From NCBI GenBank assembly GCA_002449845.1, contig DJXW01000017.1:67942-131941 (forward strand): DNA of 64,000 nt. The letters are read 5' to 3'. The notes beneath the pieces were generated by a model. The model was not told where the DNA came from and ran no database searches. It was given only the letters and a program-made list of their open reading frames with translations. The position numbers were made by a program, and so were the translations under genes. The stretch comes from Prevotella sp. UBA6994. GTDB taxonomy: Bacteria > Bacteroidota > Bacteroidia > Bacteroidales > Bacteroidaceae. This document shows positions 16,885-27,700 of this stretch, in pieces; within the stretch, counting starts at the first letter, position 1, and each line of letters starts with the position of its first letter.

Positions 16885-17997
16885 ATGTATGAGCAACAAA
16901 TACGCGAAGATATTTTCTATTTGATGTTTTATGCAGCAGTGGCAATGCTGTCTTTGATTGCATGTTGTTATCTGTTGTTCCGTCGAGCCAATGCTTTTGC
17001 CCCAAATATCACGCCGTCATTACGTCTGCGTAGATGGACAGCAGCCCTCTTTGCCAGTATGACTTTGAGCCATTTGTGGTATTCGCCTATCCCTTTTCTC
17101 AACTCGTGCGAAGATATCATGCTAAACTATCTTGTCGGTGCAATGCTCGACTTTCTGACGCTCATTCCAATTGCGATAACCATCTTGTTCGTTATGCTAC
17201 AAGACCGTCGGCGACCATTATGGCTCGTTGGGGTAATGGTAGTTCCACCCGCTGTAGCACTGACAGTGTGTGTTGCCAGACGTAGCGATGCTCTTCTTCC
17301 GCAGATATATACCTATCACCTGTTGTCGGGCATTGGCTTGGCACTATACATGGTAAGGGCGACAAGACAATACGGACGATGGTTGCGCGAGAACTATGCC
17401 GACCTGGAACACAAAGAGGTGTGGCAGAGTTTCATTGTGCTCGCCATCATTCTGCTGGTGTTCGGTATCTACTCGTTAAGTGTCAAAGGACCGGTGTATA
17501 AATACATAACTCAGGTGAACAATATCATACTTGTCTGCTACTTCTTGTGGCGGGTGGAAACGTTAAGCGACCTGAGCATCACAGTTAAAGACCCAGAAGA
17601 AGAAACGGCAGACACGGAGAATGTGGAAGATAATGACTATTCATTATCCATTCGCAACAAAATCGGACCACTGTTGAAACGGCATTGCGAAGATACACAA
17701 CTCTATCTGCAATACGACACTTCCATTACCCAACTCGCCAAAGTAATTGGCACCAACCGATCCTACCTCAGCAATTATTTTGCCACACACGGTACCACAT
17801 ACAATGCCTATATCAATGGGCTACGCATCCAGCACTTCATCAACCTCTACCATGAGGCAGTAGCAGCCCACCAACCAGTGACAACTAAGCAACTGGCTTA
17901 TCAGAGTGGTTTCCGTAGTTACAGTACATTCAGTGCCGTCTTCAAGCAAATCATGGGAACAAACGCAACTGAGTGGATGCGTAATGCGACGGAGTAG
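16885..17997 (+). CDS. Membrane-anchored AraC family transcriptional regulator
   Basis: In this 370-residue protein the first 220 residues hold about six or seven hydrophobic helices (for example FYAAVAMLSLIACCYLLF at about 14-31). The C-terminal 110 residues (about 260-368) are an AraC DNA-binding domain with two helix-turn-helix units: TSITQLAKVIGTNRSYLSNYF and the family tail QLAYQSGFRSYSTFSAVFKQ. This arrangement (membrane sensor plus AraC without kinase) is common in Prevotella and Bacteroides and probably senses a ligand at the membrane. It is adjacent to the esterase, CE1 and GH43 genes and the large SusCD operon, making it a candidate regulator of that locus (inference). Confidence 0.88.
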   Translation: MYEQQIREDIFYLMFYAAVAMLSLIACCYLLFRRANAFAPNITPSLRLRRWTAALFASMTLSHLWYSPIPFLNSCEDIMLNYLVGAMLDFLTLIPIAITILFVMLQDRRRPLWLVGVMVVPPAVALTVCVARRSDALLPQIYTYHLLSGIGLALYMVRATRQYGRWLRENYADLEHKEVWQSFIVLAIILLVFGIYSLSVKGPVYKYITQVNNIILVCYFLWRVETLSDLSITVKDPEEETADTENVEDNDYSLSIRNKIGPLLKRHCEDTQLYLQYDTSITQLAKVIGTNRSYLSNYFATHGTTYNAYINGLRIQHFINLYHEAVAAHQPVTTKQLAYQSGFRSYSTFSAVFKQIMGTNATEWMRNATE

Positions 17998-18109
17998 GAA
18001 AAAGATTGTCTTTGTTGTCTCGGCTTTTAGAATGGTAAAATCCGTCTCAGAATCGTAAAAAGTTACTGTTAGGGGAGTTTTAATAAATGTGATTTCAGAG
18101 GTAATTGAC

Positions 18110-18117
18110 TACCTTTG
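18110..18117 (+). promoter_or_regulatory. -7 box TACCTTTG of the carboxylesterase gene
   Basis: A TAnnTTTG match 27 bases before the ATG at 18144. It implies that an in-frame ATG at 18105 is not used. Confidence 0.65.
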
Positions 18118-18143
18118 CACTTATTAACTCCAAAAAAAGTAAT

Positions 18144-19784
18144 ATGAAAAAATTGAAAATGTGGATGATTGCCGCCATCCTTGTCAGCGGCACAATGACA
18201 GTGCTCACTTCATGTAGCAACAAAGATGATGGTCTGGAACCTGTTCCGCCAGCAACTGAGACGAAAGAGAACAAAAAGATTACCGATGGCAATTATGACA
18301 AGTCGTTGGCAGTGAAATGTATCAACGGCACATTCGTCGGCAAAAAGACAGATAATGTCATTACCTATAAGGGTATCCCCTTTGTAGGTCAGCAGCCCGT
18401 AGGAACGCTGCGCTGGAAAGCACCCGTGGATGTCAAGGCAGACAATGGCATCTATGAAGCCTATTACAATGCGAAAGGTGCATGCCAGTCTAAAGAGGTC
18501 ATGGATTATCAAGGTGAAGACTGCCTCTATCTGAACGTGTGGAAAGCAGAAGATGCCTCTAACGTGAAGAAACCAGTTATGGTATATGTTCATGGCGGAG
18601 CATACGTTGCAGGCGGAACGGGAGTGGAATTGTTTGATTGCACCAATTTCATCAAAGAAAATCCCGATGTAATCGTCGTTACCGTAGCCTACAGACTTGG
18701 TATTATGGGCTTCCTCCATCTCTCTCACCTGCCTGACGGCAAGGACTACCCTGATGCACAGAACCTGGGAACAATGGACCAGATGATGGCGCTGAAATGG
18801 GTTCATGAGAACATTGCAGGCTTCGGCGGTGACCCCAACAACGTGACTATTTGGGGCGAATCGGCTGGTGCTGCAAGCGTAACATTGCTCTCGCTGGTCA
18901 AAGGTTCGCACAAGTATTTTAAGCGTGTCATTGCACAAAGCGGTTCACCTGCCGTCACGAGGTCTAAGGAAGAAGCCATCGCTTGCACAAATGAAGTGAT
19001 GGAAGTACTCGGCTGCAAGACCGTAGCCGACCTGCTGAAGATTGATGCAGACAAGTTGGTGGAAGCAGCATCCATTCACTCATTGAGCACAGCTCCTGAA
19101 AGAGACGGAAACTATCTGCCACTGGATCCGCACGAGGCTGTTGCAAACGGTGCAGTAAAGGACATTGACTTCCTGCAAGGCTGCAACAAGGACGAGATGA
19201 ACTTCTTCGCCCTCGCTATGGGGCTGGAAGGCTTTAAATTGTGGGGAGCCGACCGCAAGGCAAAGAAACTCGACCAGCGTTTGACCGATGAAGAGAAGGC
19301 ACTGGTAGAGAGCTACTGTAATTCCATGCAGGTAGAAAGCTGGGAAGTTTACAGCCGCCTATACAGCCAGATATGGTTTATTGCACCGTGCATGAGAATG
19401 TCGGAGAACCAAGCTAAAGCCGGCGGTAAATCCTACACCTATTTCTATACGGTTGAATCTGCTGTACCGAATTTGAAGAGCGGTCATGGAGAGGAGCTTC
19501 CTATAGTGTTCTGCCATCCAGAGATGACCGAAGTAAAACCATACGACGCTACCTTCTCAAAGATCATGCGCAAGATGTGGGTTCAGTTTGCCAAGACGGG
19601 CAATCCATCGTTAAGTGCTGAAATCTCACCCGATGGCAAGGCAAAGGAATGGCCACTCTATGACACGGGCAGCAAGAAAGTGATGAACTTGAACGAGCAA
19701 GACCCACGTCCAGAAAGTGAATCCATGTTGAATATTGTGGATTGGAACAGAACTTATTTCTTGACCAAATATTATTGGCTCTAA
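18144..19784 (+). CDS. Carboxylesterase type B lipoprotein
   Basis: From ATG 18144 (18105 lies upstream of the promoter) the protein is 546 residues with a lipoprotein signal, Cys24 in TVLTSC, then NKDDG. The carboxylesterase/cholinesterase fold is clear: oxyanion loop YVHGGAY, GFGGDPNNVTIWGESAG with nucleophile Ser240, acid in NKDEMNF and His448 in KSGHGEELP. It hydrolyses carboxylic esters and may remove acetyl or aromatic groups from glycans at the cell surface, consistent with the neighbouring CE1-like esterase and GH43. A terminator follows directly. Confidence 0.92.
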   Translation: MKKLKMWMIAAILVSGTMTVLTSCSNKDDGLEPVPPATETKENKKITDGNYDKSLAVKCINGTFVGKKTDNVITYKGIPFVGQQPVGTLRWKAPVDVKADNGIYEAYYNAKGACQSKEVMDYQGEDCLYLNVWKAEDASNVKKPVMVYVHGGAYVAGGTGVELFDCTNFIKENPDVIVVTVAYRLGIMGFLHLSHLPDGKDYPDAQNLGTMDQMMALKWVHENIAGFGGDPNNVTIWGESAGAASVTLLSLVKGSHKYFKRVIAQSGSPAVTRSKEEAIACTNEVMEVLGCKTVADLLKIDADKLVEAASIHSLSTAPERDGNYLPLDPHEAVANGAVKDIDFLQGCNKDEMNFFALAMGLEGFKLWGADRKAKKLDQRLTDEEKALVESYCNSMQVESWEVYSRLYSQIWFIAPCMRMSENQAKAGGKSYTYFYTVESAVPNLKSGHGEELPIVFCHPEMTEVKPYDATFSKIMRKMWVQFAKTGNPSLSAEISPDGKAKEWPLYDTGSKKVMNLNEQDPRPESESMLNIVDWNRTYFLTKYYWL

Positions 19785-19810
19785 TAGTATCTGTAAACTA
19801 TAGAAAGAAA

Positions 19811-19846
19811 AAGGAGGGCAGTCGAAATTGAACTGCCCTCTTTTTC
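19811..19846 (+). terminator. Intrinsic terminator after the carboxylesterase gene
   Basis: GAGGGCAGT (19814-19822) pairs perfectly with ACTGCCCTC (19832-19840), followed by TTTTTCTTTT. Confidence 0.9.
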
Positions 19847-20001
19847 TTTTTCATCTAAAACTACACAAAAAAGTTCTTTTATTTAACTCTTCACAAACAT
19901 CTTTAGACAAAAGACATTTTATTCTTCATTATAGCAAGCTGAAGTTTCCCACCTTTAGAAAAGTTCAACAAAAATAGAGGATTTTTGAAAAATAGTTGTA
20001 T

Positions 20002-21762
20002 TTACGGCACAAAGAAAATCTTTCTGCCACTATTGATATACAATCCAGACTTAGACGGTTTGTTCACTTTCCTTCCTTGCAAGTCAAACCAGTTATTATC
20101 TGGCAAGCTGCGATTTACGTTATAACTGTCTATACCCGTTGCCACATAGCTATTATTTGTCAGAATGAGTTGGCCAACGATGCAGTCACTCCACTCTGAT
20201 GCGGCAGAATAGACAGCAATGACATAGTCACCCTGTTCGGTGATGTCAAACTCGAATGACTGCTGCGCTGGAGTATTGAAATTGTTTGAAGGCACGTTTC
20301 CAATATTGATATTCGGCATATAGGTCTGACTGGCAATGCTTGCTCCGCCCGTACGCTTTTCGATATAAAGTTCAACCTGACCGAAGTTCGCCATGTTCCA
20401 GTTGCATATTCTATATTTCAACGTATAGTGTCCGGGAGCCAAACTGAGCGTTGTACCACCATCGCTGAGTCCATATTTAGCCCAACCCTGTTTGGCTTTA
20501 CCGTTGATGTTACGAAAGTATAGACCGTAATTAAAACCTCGAGACGAGCCTGTGAACTGCAACACGCGGCAACCGGAGGAATAACCTCCACTATAGCCCG
20601 AACGCCGCTCGCTACTGTCGTAAGTAGTCCATCCAGCGGGCAATGCGTTTGCCTCTTTGAAATCCGAAGACACGGTGAGCGATGTCGGAGCCTGCAATGT
20701 CAGTTCTATAGTAGCAGAGCTTGTCTCTCCATCATTGTCGGTGGCAACAGCTTTCAGAGTGTGCTTGGCAGCGGTAGCTCCCGTAAGTATTGCCTGATAG
20801 GGTTTCTCGGTGCAGGTGGCAATCAATTTAGTGCCATCGTAAAACTCCACCTTTTCTATGATACCATTAGGGTCGTCTGCGGTGGCGGTGATAGTAATGT
20901 CAGGAAATTGCGTATCTTCCTTTGGTGCGAAACAGATGTATTTTCTGCCAGTAGCAGGTGAAGTGATTCTGACACTGGGTGAAGTTTTGTTCAAAGAGTA
21001 TTTTTTGCAGAAGTTCCAAATCTCTTTGCCCGTATAAACTTGTTGTTCCTTGCAAATCCAGTGACCTTTGTCTTTTAACTCCAGCAACTTGACTTCAACG
21101 CCATCATTACCAGGTCCCCAAGTGTGCATCGTTGCACCACTGAACTTATTGTAGTTAGTTACGACTTTGGCTGTTGTTGAACAACCATTGTGCTTGATCC
21201 ATGGGTTCAGAGCAGGCTGCACACCACCGAAGTTGTCGGCCGTTCCCTGAATATGCAGGAGAGGTATCGGACGTGTTTTGGAACTGGGCGTTACTACCGA
21301 AGGACCACTACAAGAAACGAAGGCTGCAATGATGTCGTGCATCTTGTTGATGGCGTTGTACGTCAGCATACCGCCCATAGAAAAGCCACCTAAATATATA
21401 CGGTTACGGTCAATCTTGTATTGAGTGGCCATCTTGTCGATAATAGCCTTGATGAAGTTGATGTCACGGTCGCCACCAGTATCCCATGCCCTGTCAATAC
21501 CGTTGGGAAAGACACAGATGAACTTAGCTGTGTCGCATACAGCTTCCATGCTCACATTGTCGTTCTTAAATTCGTTGTTCTGCATCCAATTTGCATCCTG
21601 GTTGTAGCCATGACAGAAAATGAGCAACGGCCTATTCTCGCCAAGGTTCTTAGGTACAATGACATTATACGAGCGGCTGGTACCGTTGACAGTGATGTTG
21701 TCCGCCTTTACCGAAACAATTTCTACAACAAGAAGGATAAAAAATAGGATGGAATTTTTCAT
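20002..21762 (-). CDS. Secreted CE1 / PHB-depolymerase-type esterase with Ig-like and accessory modules
   Basis: This 586-residue protein has a signal peptide of about 20 residues. The alpha/beta-hydrolase (about 25-250) has IFCHGYNQDANW, GGFSMGG (Ser128), QGTADNFGG (Asp176) and DKGHW (His234), a full triad typical of the esterase-depolymerase family that includes feruloyl and acetyl-xylan esterases. A Big-type Ig domain follows (about 265-360). A beta-rich module (about 365-530) shares a pattern with the GH98 protein and the 1,250-residue surface protein: LPAGW, SSGCRVL, GLYFRN, GHYTLKYR, FEFDITEQGDYVI. The end is NWFDLQGRKVNKPSKSGLYI, the C-terminal tail. It lies downstream of the Sel1 gene; no own promoter was seen. 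Confidence 0.85.
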   Translation of the reverse strand: MKNSILFFILLVVEIVSVKADNITVNGTSRSYNVIVPKNLGENRPLLIFCHGYNQDANWMQNNEFKNDNVSMEAVCDTAKFICVFPNGIDRAWDTGGDRDINFIKAIIDKMATQYKIDRNRIYLGGFSMGGMLTYNAINKMHDIIAAFVSCSGPSVVTPSSKTRPIPLLHIQGTADNFGGVQPALNPWIKHNGCSTTAKVVTNYNKFSGATMHTWGPGNDGVEVKLLELKDKGHWICKEQQVYTGKEIWNFCKKYSLNKTSPSVRITSPATGRKYICFAPKEDTQFPDITITATADDPNGIIEKVEFYDGTKLIATCTEKPYQAILTGATAAKHTLKAVATDNDGETSSATIELTLQAPTSLTVSSDFKEANALPAGWTTYDSSERRSGYSGGYSSGCRVLQFTGSSRGFNYGLYFRNINGKAKQGWAKYGLSDGGTTLSLAPGHYTLKYRICNWNMANFGQVELYIEKRTGGASIASQTYMPNINIGNVPSNNFNTPAQQSFEFDITEQGDYVIAVYSAASEWSDCIVGQLILTNNSYVATGIDSYNVNRSLPDNNWFDLQGRKVNKPSKSGLYINSGRKIFFVP

Positions 21763-21823
21763 GATGATTTTTATTTTTGTTTTTTTATATCAGTAATCAA
21801 GTGTGTTGCTAACGCTCCACCTA

Positions 21824-22393
21824 CTACTTGATAAGAGTGAGAATCCTCTTCGCATCCTCATCGCCTTTGGCAGCATCCTTGCGAATATCATCCATGATTT
21901 CCTTGCCGTCCTTATCGTCGGCAAGTGCCTTTTTGATGAGCGATTTAGCCTTACTATCACTTTGCGGTACACCCTTGCCTTTCAGGTAGCACTTGCCCAA
22001 TTCGTACTGGGCATTGGCATTGCCCTGGTTGGCAGCCTTAGTAAAGAGAGCAACAGCCTTGGCACGGTCTTTCTGAGTACCCTCACCGTTCTTGTAGCAT
22101 TTGCCCAATTGATACTGCGCCTTCGCATACCCCTGTGCAGCCGACTTAGAATACCATTGGAAAGCCTGTGTATCGTTCTCAGAAACTCCCCTACCCTTAT
22201 CATAACAGAAGCCCAAACGATATTGAGCCTTCTTATGCCCTTTTTCGGCAGCAGCCTTCAACTTAACTATAGCCTTGCCATAATCTTTGGCATCATAGAG
22301 AGCTTTGCCCTCAGCATACAACTTGTCAGCTGTTTGTGCGCTCATTGTGATACTACACAACATCGCAAACATAATCATGATAGTTTTCTTCAT
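21824..22393 (-). CDS. Sel1-repeat (TPR-like) secreted protein
   Basis: This 189-residue protein has a signal peptide (cleavage after TMSA, about residue 19). It contains three tandem Sel1-like repeats of about 36 residues: AQYRLGFCYDKGRGVSENDTQ, AQYQLGKCYKNGEGTQ and AQYELGKCYLKGKGVPQ with the intervening A-x-x-W/L-F/Y-x-K-A-A-x-Q-G helices. Sel1 repeats are scaffolds for protein contacts and give no enzymatic function. The position between GH43 and CE1 genes on the same strand suggests an envelope role with them, but this is only proximity. Confidence 0.88.
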   Translation of the reverse strand: MKKTIMIMFAMLCSITMSAQTADKLYAEGKALYDAKDYGKAIVKLKAAAEKGHKKAQYRLGFCYDKGRGVSENDTQAFQWYSKSAAQGYAKAQYQLGKCYKNGEGTQKDRAKAVALFTKAANQGNANAQYELGKCYLKGKGVPQSDSKAKSLIKKALADDKDGKEIMDDIRKDAAKGDEDAKRILTLIK

Positions 22394-22421
22394 AAGACAA
22401 ATATTGATATTATACAGAGAG

Positions 22422-22452
22422 CAAAGCTATATAAATAAATACAAACCTACAA
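22422..22452 (-). promoter_or_regulatory. Promoter of the Sel1 / CE1 gene pair
   Basis: Minus-strand -7 box TAGCTTTG (22422-22429) with a TTG (22450-22452) about 20 bases upstream. Confidence 0.55.
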
Positions 22453-22492
22453 ATATATTACGATTTATTAACTCATTGTCATTCAATTAGTA

Positions 22493-24541
22493 TCAATTAA
22501 TGAGGAAAATCTTCTCCTGTCCTTGATACGTCATTTTCACCGATGCCCTACCCGCTACAATGCCACTTACCTCTATCTTCACCGAAGGGTCAGAGGCAGA
22601 AGCCTTGATAACAGATTGGTCTGTCATGGGTGCATACACCTGATAATGGTTAGCCTCGGTATAACCGTTAGCTCCCGTAGCGAAGATGGGTGTAGAAGGA
22701 ATACGCAAAGCCTTACCATCTACGGTTATCGTGGGCATAGGAACAACGTGGGTTGCTATGGAAACGGAATTACACGAGAATCCAATGCCGTGAAAGTCGA
22801 ACAATCCCACGGGACGCTGTGGTTGCCGTTGCGCCCCACCAAAGCGAGGACGATTGTTTTCAGGTTGCTGCACCTCTGGTCCCTCCGCCACGAGATAGAT
22901 GGCATGTTTGCCTGCGAGTCCTTCCACGTCTGGCACAGCCACTTGGAACATGGTAGCCACCTGCGGAGCATCTTCAGGTACGCTGAGCACGGCAATCTCA
23001 CGTCCATTCCACGTGGAATTAGCGTAAGGACCATCGAGCATCACATGAATTTTGAAAGCCCCCTTGCCTTGAGGTGTGAGGTTGAGGTTCAGTATCGTAC
23101 CATCACCCTTCTTTGTACCCACAAAAGCTTTAACACCTTTAGAGTCTTTGGGCAAGCCACCAAATCCAAAATACTTGAATCCGATAATACCCTTATTGGT
23201 GATTCCCGCTAAGTCCATGTGATTATCCCAATTATCGTGCGTATCTTGAAGCCATTGGTTGCCCGTCATGAAGCAAGCGATACCCGCAGAGTAATACTGA
23301 TAAGGAGGAAGACCGAAAATCTGGAATCCCTCAGAAGTAACCTCTGCGCCCGTATAAGCATCACCGTTGCTTGCAATTGCCTTCCATTCATTGTCCTTCA
23401 CATAAGGGTCATATCCAGTAATTTTCACCATGCCCCCTTTAGCTACGGGTTTCTTGTCCCATGTAATCTTCACGGGAGCCACCATTGCCTGACGTGCATT
23501 TCCGAAACCACGTGGAGGACGATGATAGAACACATACCATTGTCCATTGATTTCCTCTAATGAGCCATGTGTGTTATGAGCGGCGTTGGTGGTCATCAGC
23601 TTAGAGCCATCTTCATTGAGAACTATGCCACGAGAATCCACCAAAACGCCACCAGAACGCCAAGGACCTAATGGTGAGTCGCCGAACGCATATCGCAAGG
23701 CGGAGTTAGTAGCCCCTACCCCATACTCTTGTCCACTATAGCCAGAGAACACCATCACATACTTATTGCCTACCTGACGAATGGATGAAGCCTCGAAGAA
23801 ATTAAAGTCAAGCGGATTCTGTCCCTTATACAGAGCCTTATACACGCTACCTTCCTTATCCAGTAACTTCCCATCTCTACTGCTAGCAGGAATAAACGGA
23901 TCAATCAGTTCCGTGCCCTCACGCTTTGAATACATCGTGTTTTGGTCAAGTTCACACGCTGTAGAGTGCTGAAATCCATAAAATACGTATGCACGAAATC
24001 CCTTATCATAATCAGGGTCTTTCTTGTTGGTGATATTCTCAATGAACACCGATGGGTCAAAGTCGATGAGCGAGCCAGGCAAACAAGTACGTCCATCAGC
24101 AGAGAGATTAACGGGAGTAAAGGGACCATCGGGACGGTCACCTTTGCAGACCATTGCCACACGTCGCCATCCTCTGGAGTGAGGATAAAGGTAATACGTC
24201 TTCTTGCCCGTGATACGGTCTTTCACCTCTACGAGATCGGGGGCAAACATCGTGTCCCATTGTCCGTCTATGAAGTAAGAAAAGATAGGACCCTCATCAC
24301 GCCATTGACTGAGATCTTCCACGGGAGCCGACCACATCCGCACGTCATTACCACAGTACTCAGTATAATGAACGTCATGCGAACCTATAATATACGCACG
24401 ATATTTACCAGGGTTGTCAGGATCTTCAAAGACACGTGGTTCTCCATCGGGAAGATGTTCCCACAATGGCAGATATGGATTTTGTGCTTGAAGCACACCA
24501 CCTACCATCATCAAAAACAATTGTAAGCAATACTTTCTCAT
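22493..24541 (-). CDS. Secreted GH43 family glycosidase
   Basis: This 682-residue protein has a signal peptide ending at LQAQ (about 20). The five-bladed propeller shows EPRVFEDPDNPGKYRAYI with the putative base Asp40, MFAPDLVEV (about 95) with the pKa-modulating Asp, and NFFEASSIR with the acid Glu250. These are the three expected GH43 positions. A carbohydrate-binding-like beta-sandwich (about 440-580) and a short Ig-like C-terminal domain (about 595-680) follow. GH43 enzymes mostly remove arabinose or xylose. It is divergent from the GH98-SusCD operon, supporting a joint role in arabinoxylan-type glycan breakdown (inference). Confidence 0.85.
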   Translation of the reverse strand: MRKYCLQLFLMMVGGVLQAQNPYLPLWEHLPDGEPRVFEDPDNPGKYRAYIIGSHDVHYTEYCGNDVRMWSAPVEDLSQWRDEGPIFSYFIDGQWDTMFAPDLVEVKDRITGKKTYYLYPHSRGWRRVAMVCKGDRPDGPFTPVNLSADGRTCLPGSLIDFDPSVFIENITNKKDPDYDKGFRAYVFYGFQHSTACELDQNTMYSKREGTELIDPFIPASSRDGKLLDKEGSVYKALYKGQNPLDFNFFEASSIRQVGNKYVMVFSGYSGQEYGVGATNSALRYAFGDSPLGPWRSGGVLVDSRGIVLNEDGSKLMTTNAAHNTHGSLEEINGQWYVFYHRPPRGFGNARQAMVAPVKITWDKKPVAKGGMVKITGYDPYVKDNEWKAIASNGDAYTGAEVTSEGFQIFGLPPYQYYSAGIACFMTGNQWLQDTHDNWDNHMDLAGITNKGIIGFKYFGFGGLPKDSKGVKAFVGTKKGDGTILNLNLTPQGKGAFKIHVMLDGPYANSTWNGREIAVLSVPEDAPQVATMFQVAVPDVEGLAGKHAIYLVAEGPEVQQPENNRPRFGGAQRQPQRPVGLFDFHGIGFSCNSVSIATHVVPMPTITVDGKALRIPSTPIFATGANGYTEANHYQVYAPMTDQSVIKASASDPSVKIEVSGIVAGRASVKMTYQGQEKIFLIN

Positions 24542-24570
24542 AAAAAAAAAACAAGTTTTATTATTTTTTG

Positions 24571-24578
24571 CAAATATA
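24571..24578 (-). promoter_or_regulatory. -7 box TATATTTG of the GH43 gene
   Basis: A minus-strand TAnnTTTG match 30 bases before the start codon. No clear -33 element. Confidence 0.5.
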
Positions 24579-24595
24579 GCACATTTTCCTATAAA

Positions 24596-24615
24596 AACAC
24601 TTTGCGAAATGTGTT
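24596..24615. promoter_or_regulatory. Dyad between divergent GH43 and GH98 promoters, candidate operator
   Basis: AACAC (24596-24600) and GTGTT (24611-24615) form an imperfect 20-bp dyad between the two promoters. The location fits a shared regulator site; the arms are short and chance is possible. Confidence 0.35.
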
Positions 24616-24706
24616 TTCTTCTTTATTCCCTGCATATAGACGCAACCATGTTACACCAGCCAAAAAGCATGATACAATAAAAAACGCCCAAATCATCTAT
24701 TTCAAG

Positions 24707-24714
24707 TAAATTTG
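24707..24714 (+). promoter_or_regulatory. -7 box TAAATTTG of the GH98-FAS1-SusCD operon
   Basis: It lies 22 bases before the ATG at 24736. The ATG at 24712 lies within this box and so cannot be the start. Confidence 0.6.
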
Positions 24715-24735
24715 CAAAGATTTAATTTTACGACC

Positions 24736-27700
24736 ATGAACAAATATCATCATTTTCTCATTTTTTTGATTCTGTTCCTCATGAACGGAAGCTTGGCTGG
24801 GGCGCAAGAGCGACGTCCCATCGACTCAAAACATCCGCTTTGGCTCATCCACATTGACGTGTGGAACAAGGCAGACCCGCAAAAAATCATCAACCTCATC
24901 CCTGACGACGTGAAGCCGTTTGTGTGCATGAACCTTTCGCTTTCGTGCCAATACGACACGGAGAAGAACGTGTACAAAATGCCGCAAAACGCCATCAGAA
25001 CATACAAGTCGTGGGCAAGTGTTTGCCAAGCCAATGGAATGTGGTTTACATGTCAACCAGCCAGTGGCGGACATACCCACATCCAAGATGACGACTTGGA
25101 GATTTTTGAATATTTCTACAAGACCTACCCCAACTTCCTCGGATGGAACTTTGCCGAGCAGTTTTGGGGATTCGATGAAGCCAACGACAAAAGTTCAAGT
25201 ACACAAGCCTCTCGCATAGCCCTCTTCGCCAAATTAGTGCCAATGGCTCACAAGTACGGAGGTTTTCTCACCATCTCGTTTTGCGGAAATATCTGGTCAC
25301 ATCCGCTCAACCCCATCGGCATGATGAAACGTGACAAAGACCTATTGACAGCTTGCAGAAACTATCCCGATGCTATTCTGTGGTTGTATAAATATACCAC
25401 CTCATCATGTTTCTACAACAACGAGAGCGTAACATTCTCTCCATTCGTCTCAGGACTTGCCAAGAGCTACGGAGTACGCTATGACAATTGTGGATGGAAC
25501 GGCGCACTTGATGCGTTGCTCGGTGAAGGGCACGGAAAGAAATACCCCACGGCAGCAGGTCTGGGCACGGTGATGGAACAAACCTGTGTAAACGGTGGAG
25601 CAGTATGGGACGGTCCAGAGTTGATATGGACAGAAGACTTCCAAAATCTCAGCAACTCTACCGTTGAAGGTTATACTCGCAGAAATTGGGGTACGTTTAC
25701 CAGTTTCCGCGGAGGATGGTTAGACATGTTTCGCAAAATCATTGACGGAACCATGTATATTCCGTCTCGTGAGGAAGTGGTAAACAAGACAAAAATCATC
25801 GTAATCAACGACGTGAACAGTGGCAATGACGAGCAGAAATATGCTGCTTGGGGCGATCTCTATGACAACATCTACAAGCAGACAGACCCCTTTAACAGGG
25901 GAAACGGACAATGGATGGACAATTTCTGCTACTTCAAGAAGACGGGACGATACGCCACCATTCCCATAGCCATTGGATTATATGATGACCTGGCACGAAA
26001 CATTCCCTTGCAAGTAAAGAAGTCAAACTACACCTCTCGCTGGTCAACCCAGACAAGGAAAATATCTGATTTCAACACCCAGTACCCAGAGGTAAGCAAG
26101 GGAGACCTCTACGTATCACGATACAAGAACCAATTGGTGACCTATACCCCATATACTTATCTTAATAAGAAAACTTCGGCTAAAGCCATCTTACCATTAT
26201 TATATAATACCTGCGACAGCATAGAACTGACATACGGGAAATTGAGTAGCGGAATCGTACGCGAATATGCTGACCACATAGACATGTACCTGAATAACTA
26301 CCGTAGCGACTCAACGGCAACGGTCATGGACAGCATCGTCATCATCGGAGCAACGGAGCAACCTACGTTCACTATGAAAAAGCGCACGCTCGCTAATGCC
26401 ACCACTACAGCCAAATGGAATGAGGAGCGAGGCATCTACACCTTGTATGTAAGACACAACGGACCAGTAGATATCAGCATTTCTTGTCATGGTGCAGCCA
26501 CGGAGCGTAGCACCGACTTACTGAACGACACCAACCTGTCGCTCGACCTGCCGAAACAACCAGCCGACTATAACGGCCCGATTATCATTGAGGCAGAAGA
26601 CATGGACTATAAGAGTATTCGCAGTTGTGTGACCGATCCCTACGGATGGTATCCCAGTGTACGCGGACATGCAGGTAACGGTTTCATGGACATGGGAACC
26701 AGTACGTCAGGCTCTCTTCGTCATGAAATCAACATCAAACACCCTGGCGACTATAAGATAGCCATTCGCTACACGAGTACGCAACGCACAGGTAACCTTA
26801 CAGCCATCGTAAACAACAACAGGACAACTGTAAGTTGCGAGAAGACCAACACCAACGAATGGAAAAAAGCAATCTTCAATGCCACATTGGTGGAAGGAAA
26901 GAACAAACTCATCATTACAAACACCAGCGGCTTGAATATGTATATAGATAATGTGTCGTATATTCCAGCAGACACACCAGAAGAACAATTCGAGATTACC
27001 CTCAGACCATCTGACCACGGTACGGTGACCAGCAATACCGATACTGCCGCTGAAGGCGAAACGGTGACACTGAACGTAACACCTGAAGAAGGATATGCGC
27101 TGGTGGGATGGAACATCATTCACGGCAACGTTGACATCAACGAAGACAATACGTTTACCATGCCTGATGACATCGTGACCCTGCAACCTATCTTTGCCGA
27201 CATGTCTTCCATGTATGCGCTCAACTACAACGACGTGTTGGGCGGTACCATTCCACAAGGTTGGCAAGCCACACAAGAGAACAATGAGATTCACCAATAT
27301 CCCAACTCTTACGGTTCGGGAGCCCGTGTATTCCAAGGATTTACAGGTTATCAAGGCAAAGCCCTCTATTGGCGGGTAAATAAAGTGGAGTTTGGTAAGC
27401 AAACCGCTTATCCATTGGTGCTACAACCTGGAAGTTACAAACTCACTTTTGCAATGGCTGCTTGGAAGGGAAGTCCAAAATACCAGGCAAGAATACTCAA
27501 CTCGAAGTCAACGGTCTTGGCTCAGTCGCCATTCTACACAGCAACACCCAACGCAGATGGCAACACTGCTGCCAACCTAACCACTGCCAAGGAATACGAG
27601 TTAAAGTTTGACGTGCAAGAGAAAGGCAATTACGTGATAAGCTTCCTCAACAATGGTACTGGCTTTGACGAGTTCCTGTTGTTGGAATGTCGCATCAACT

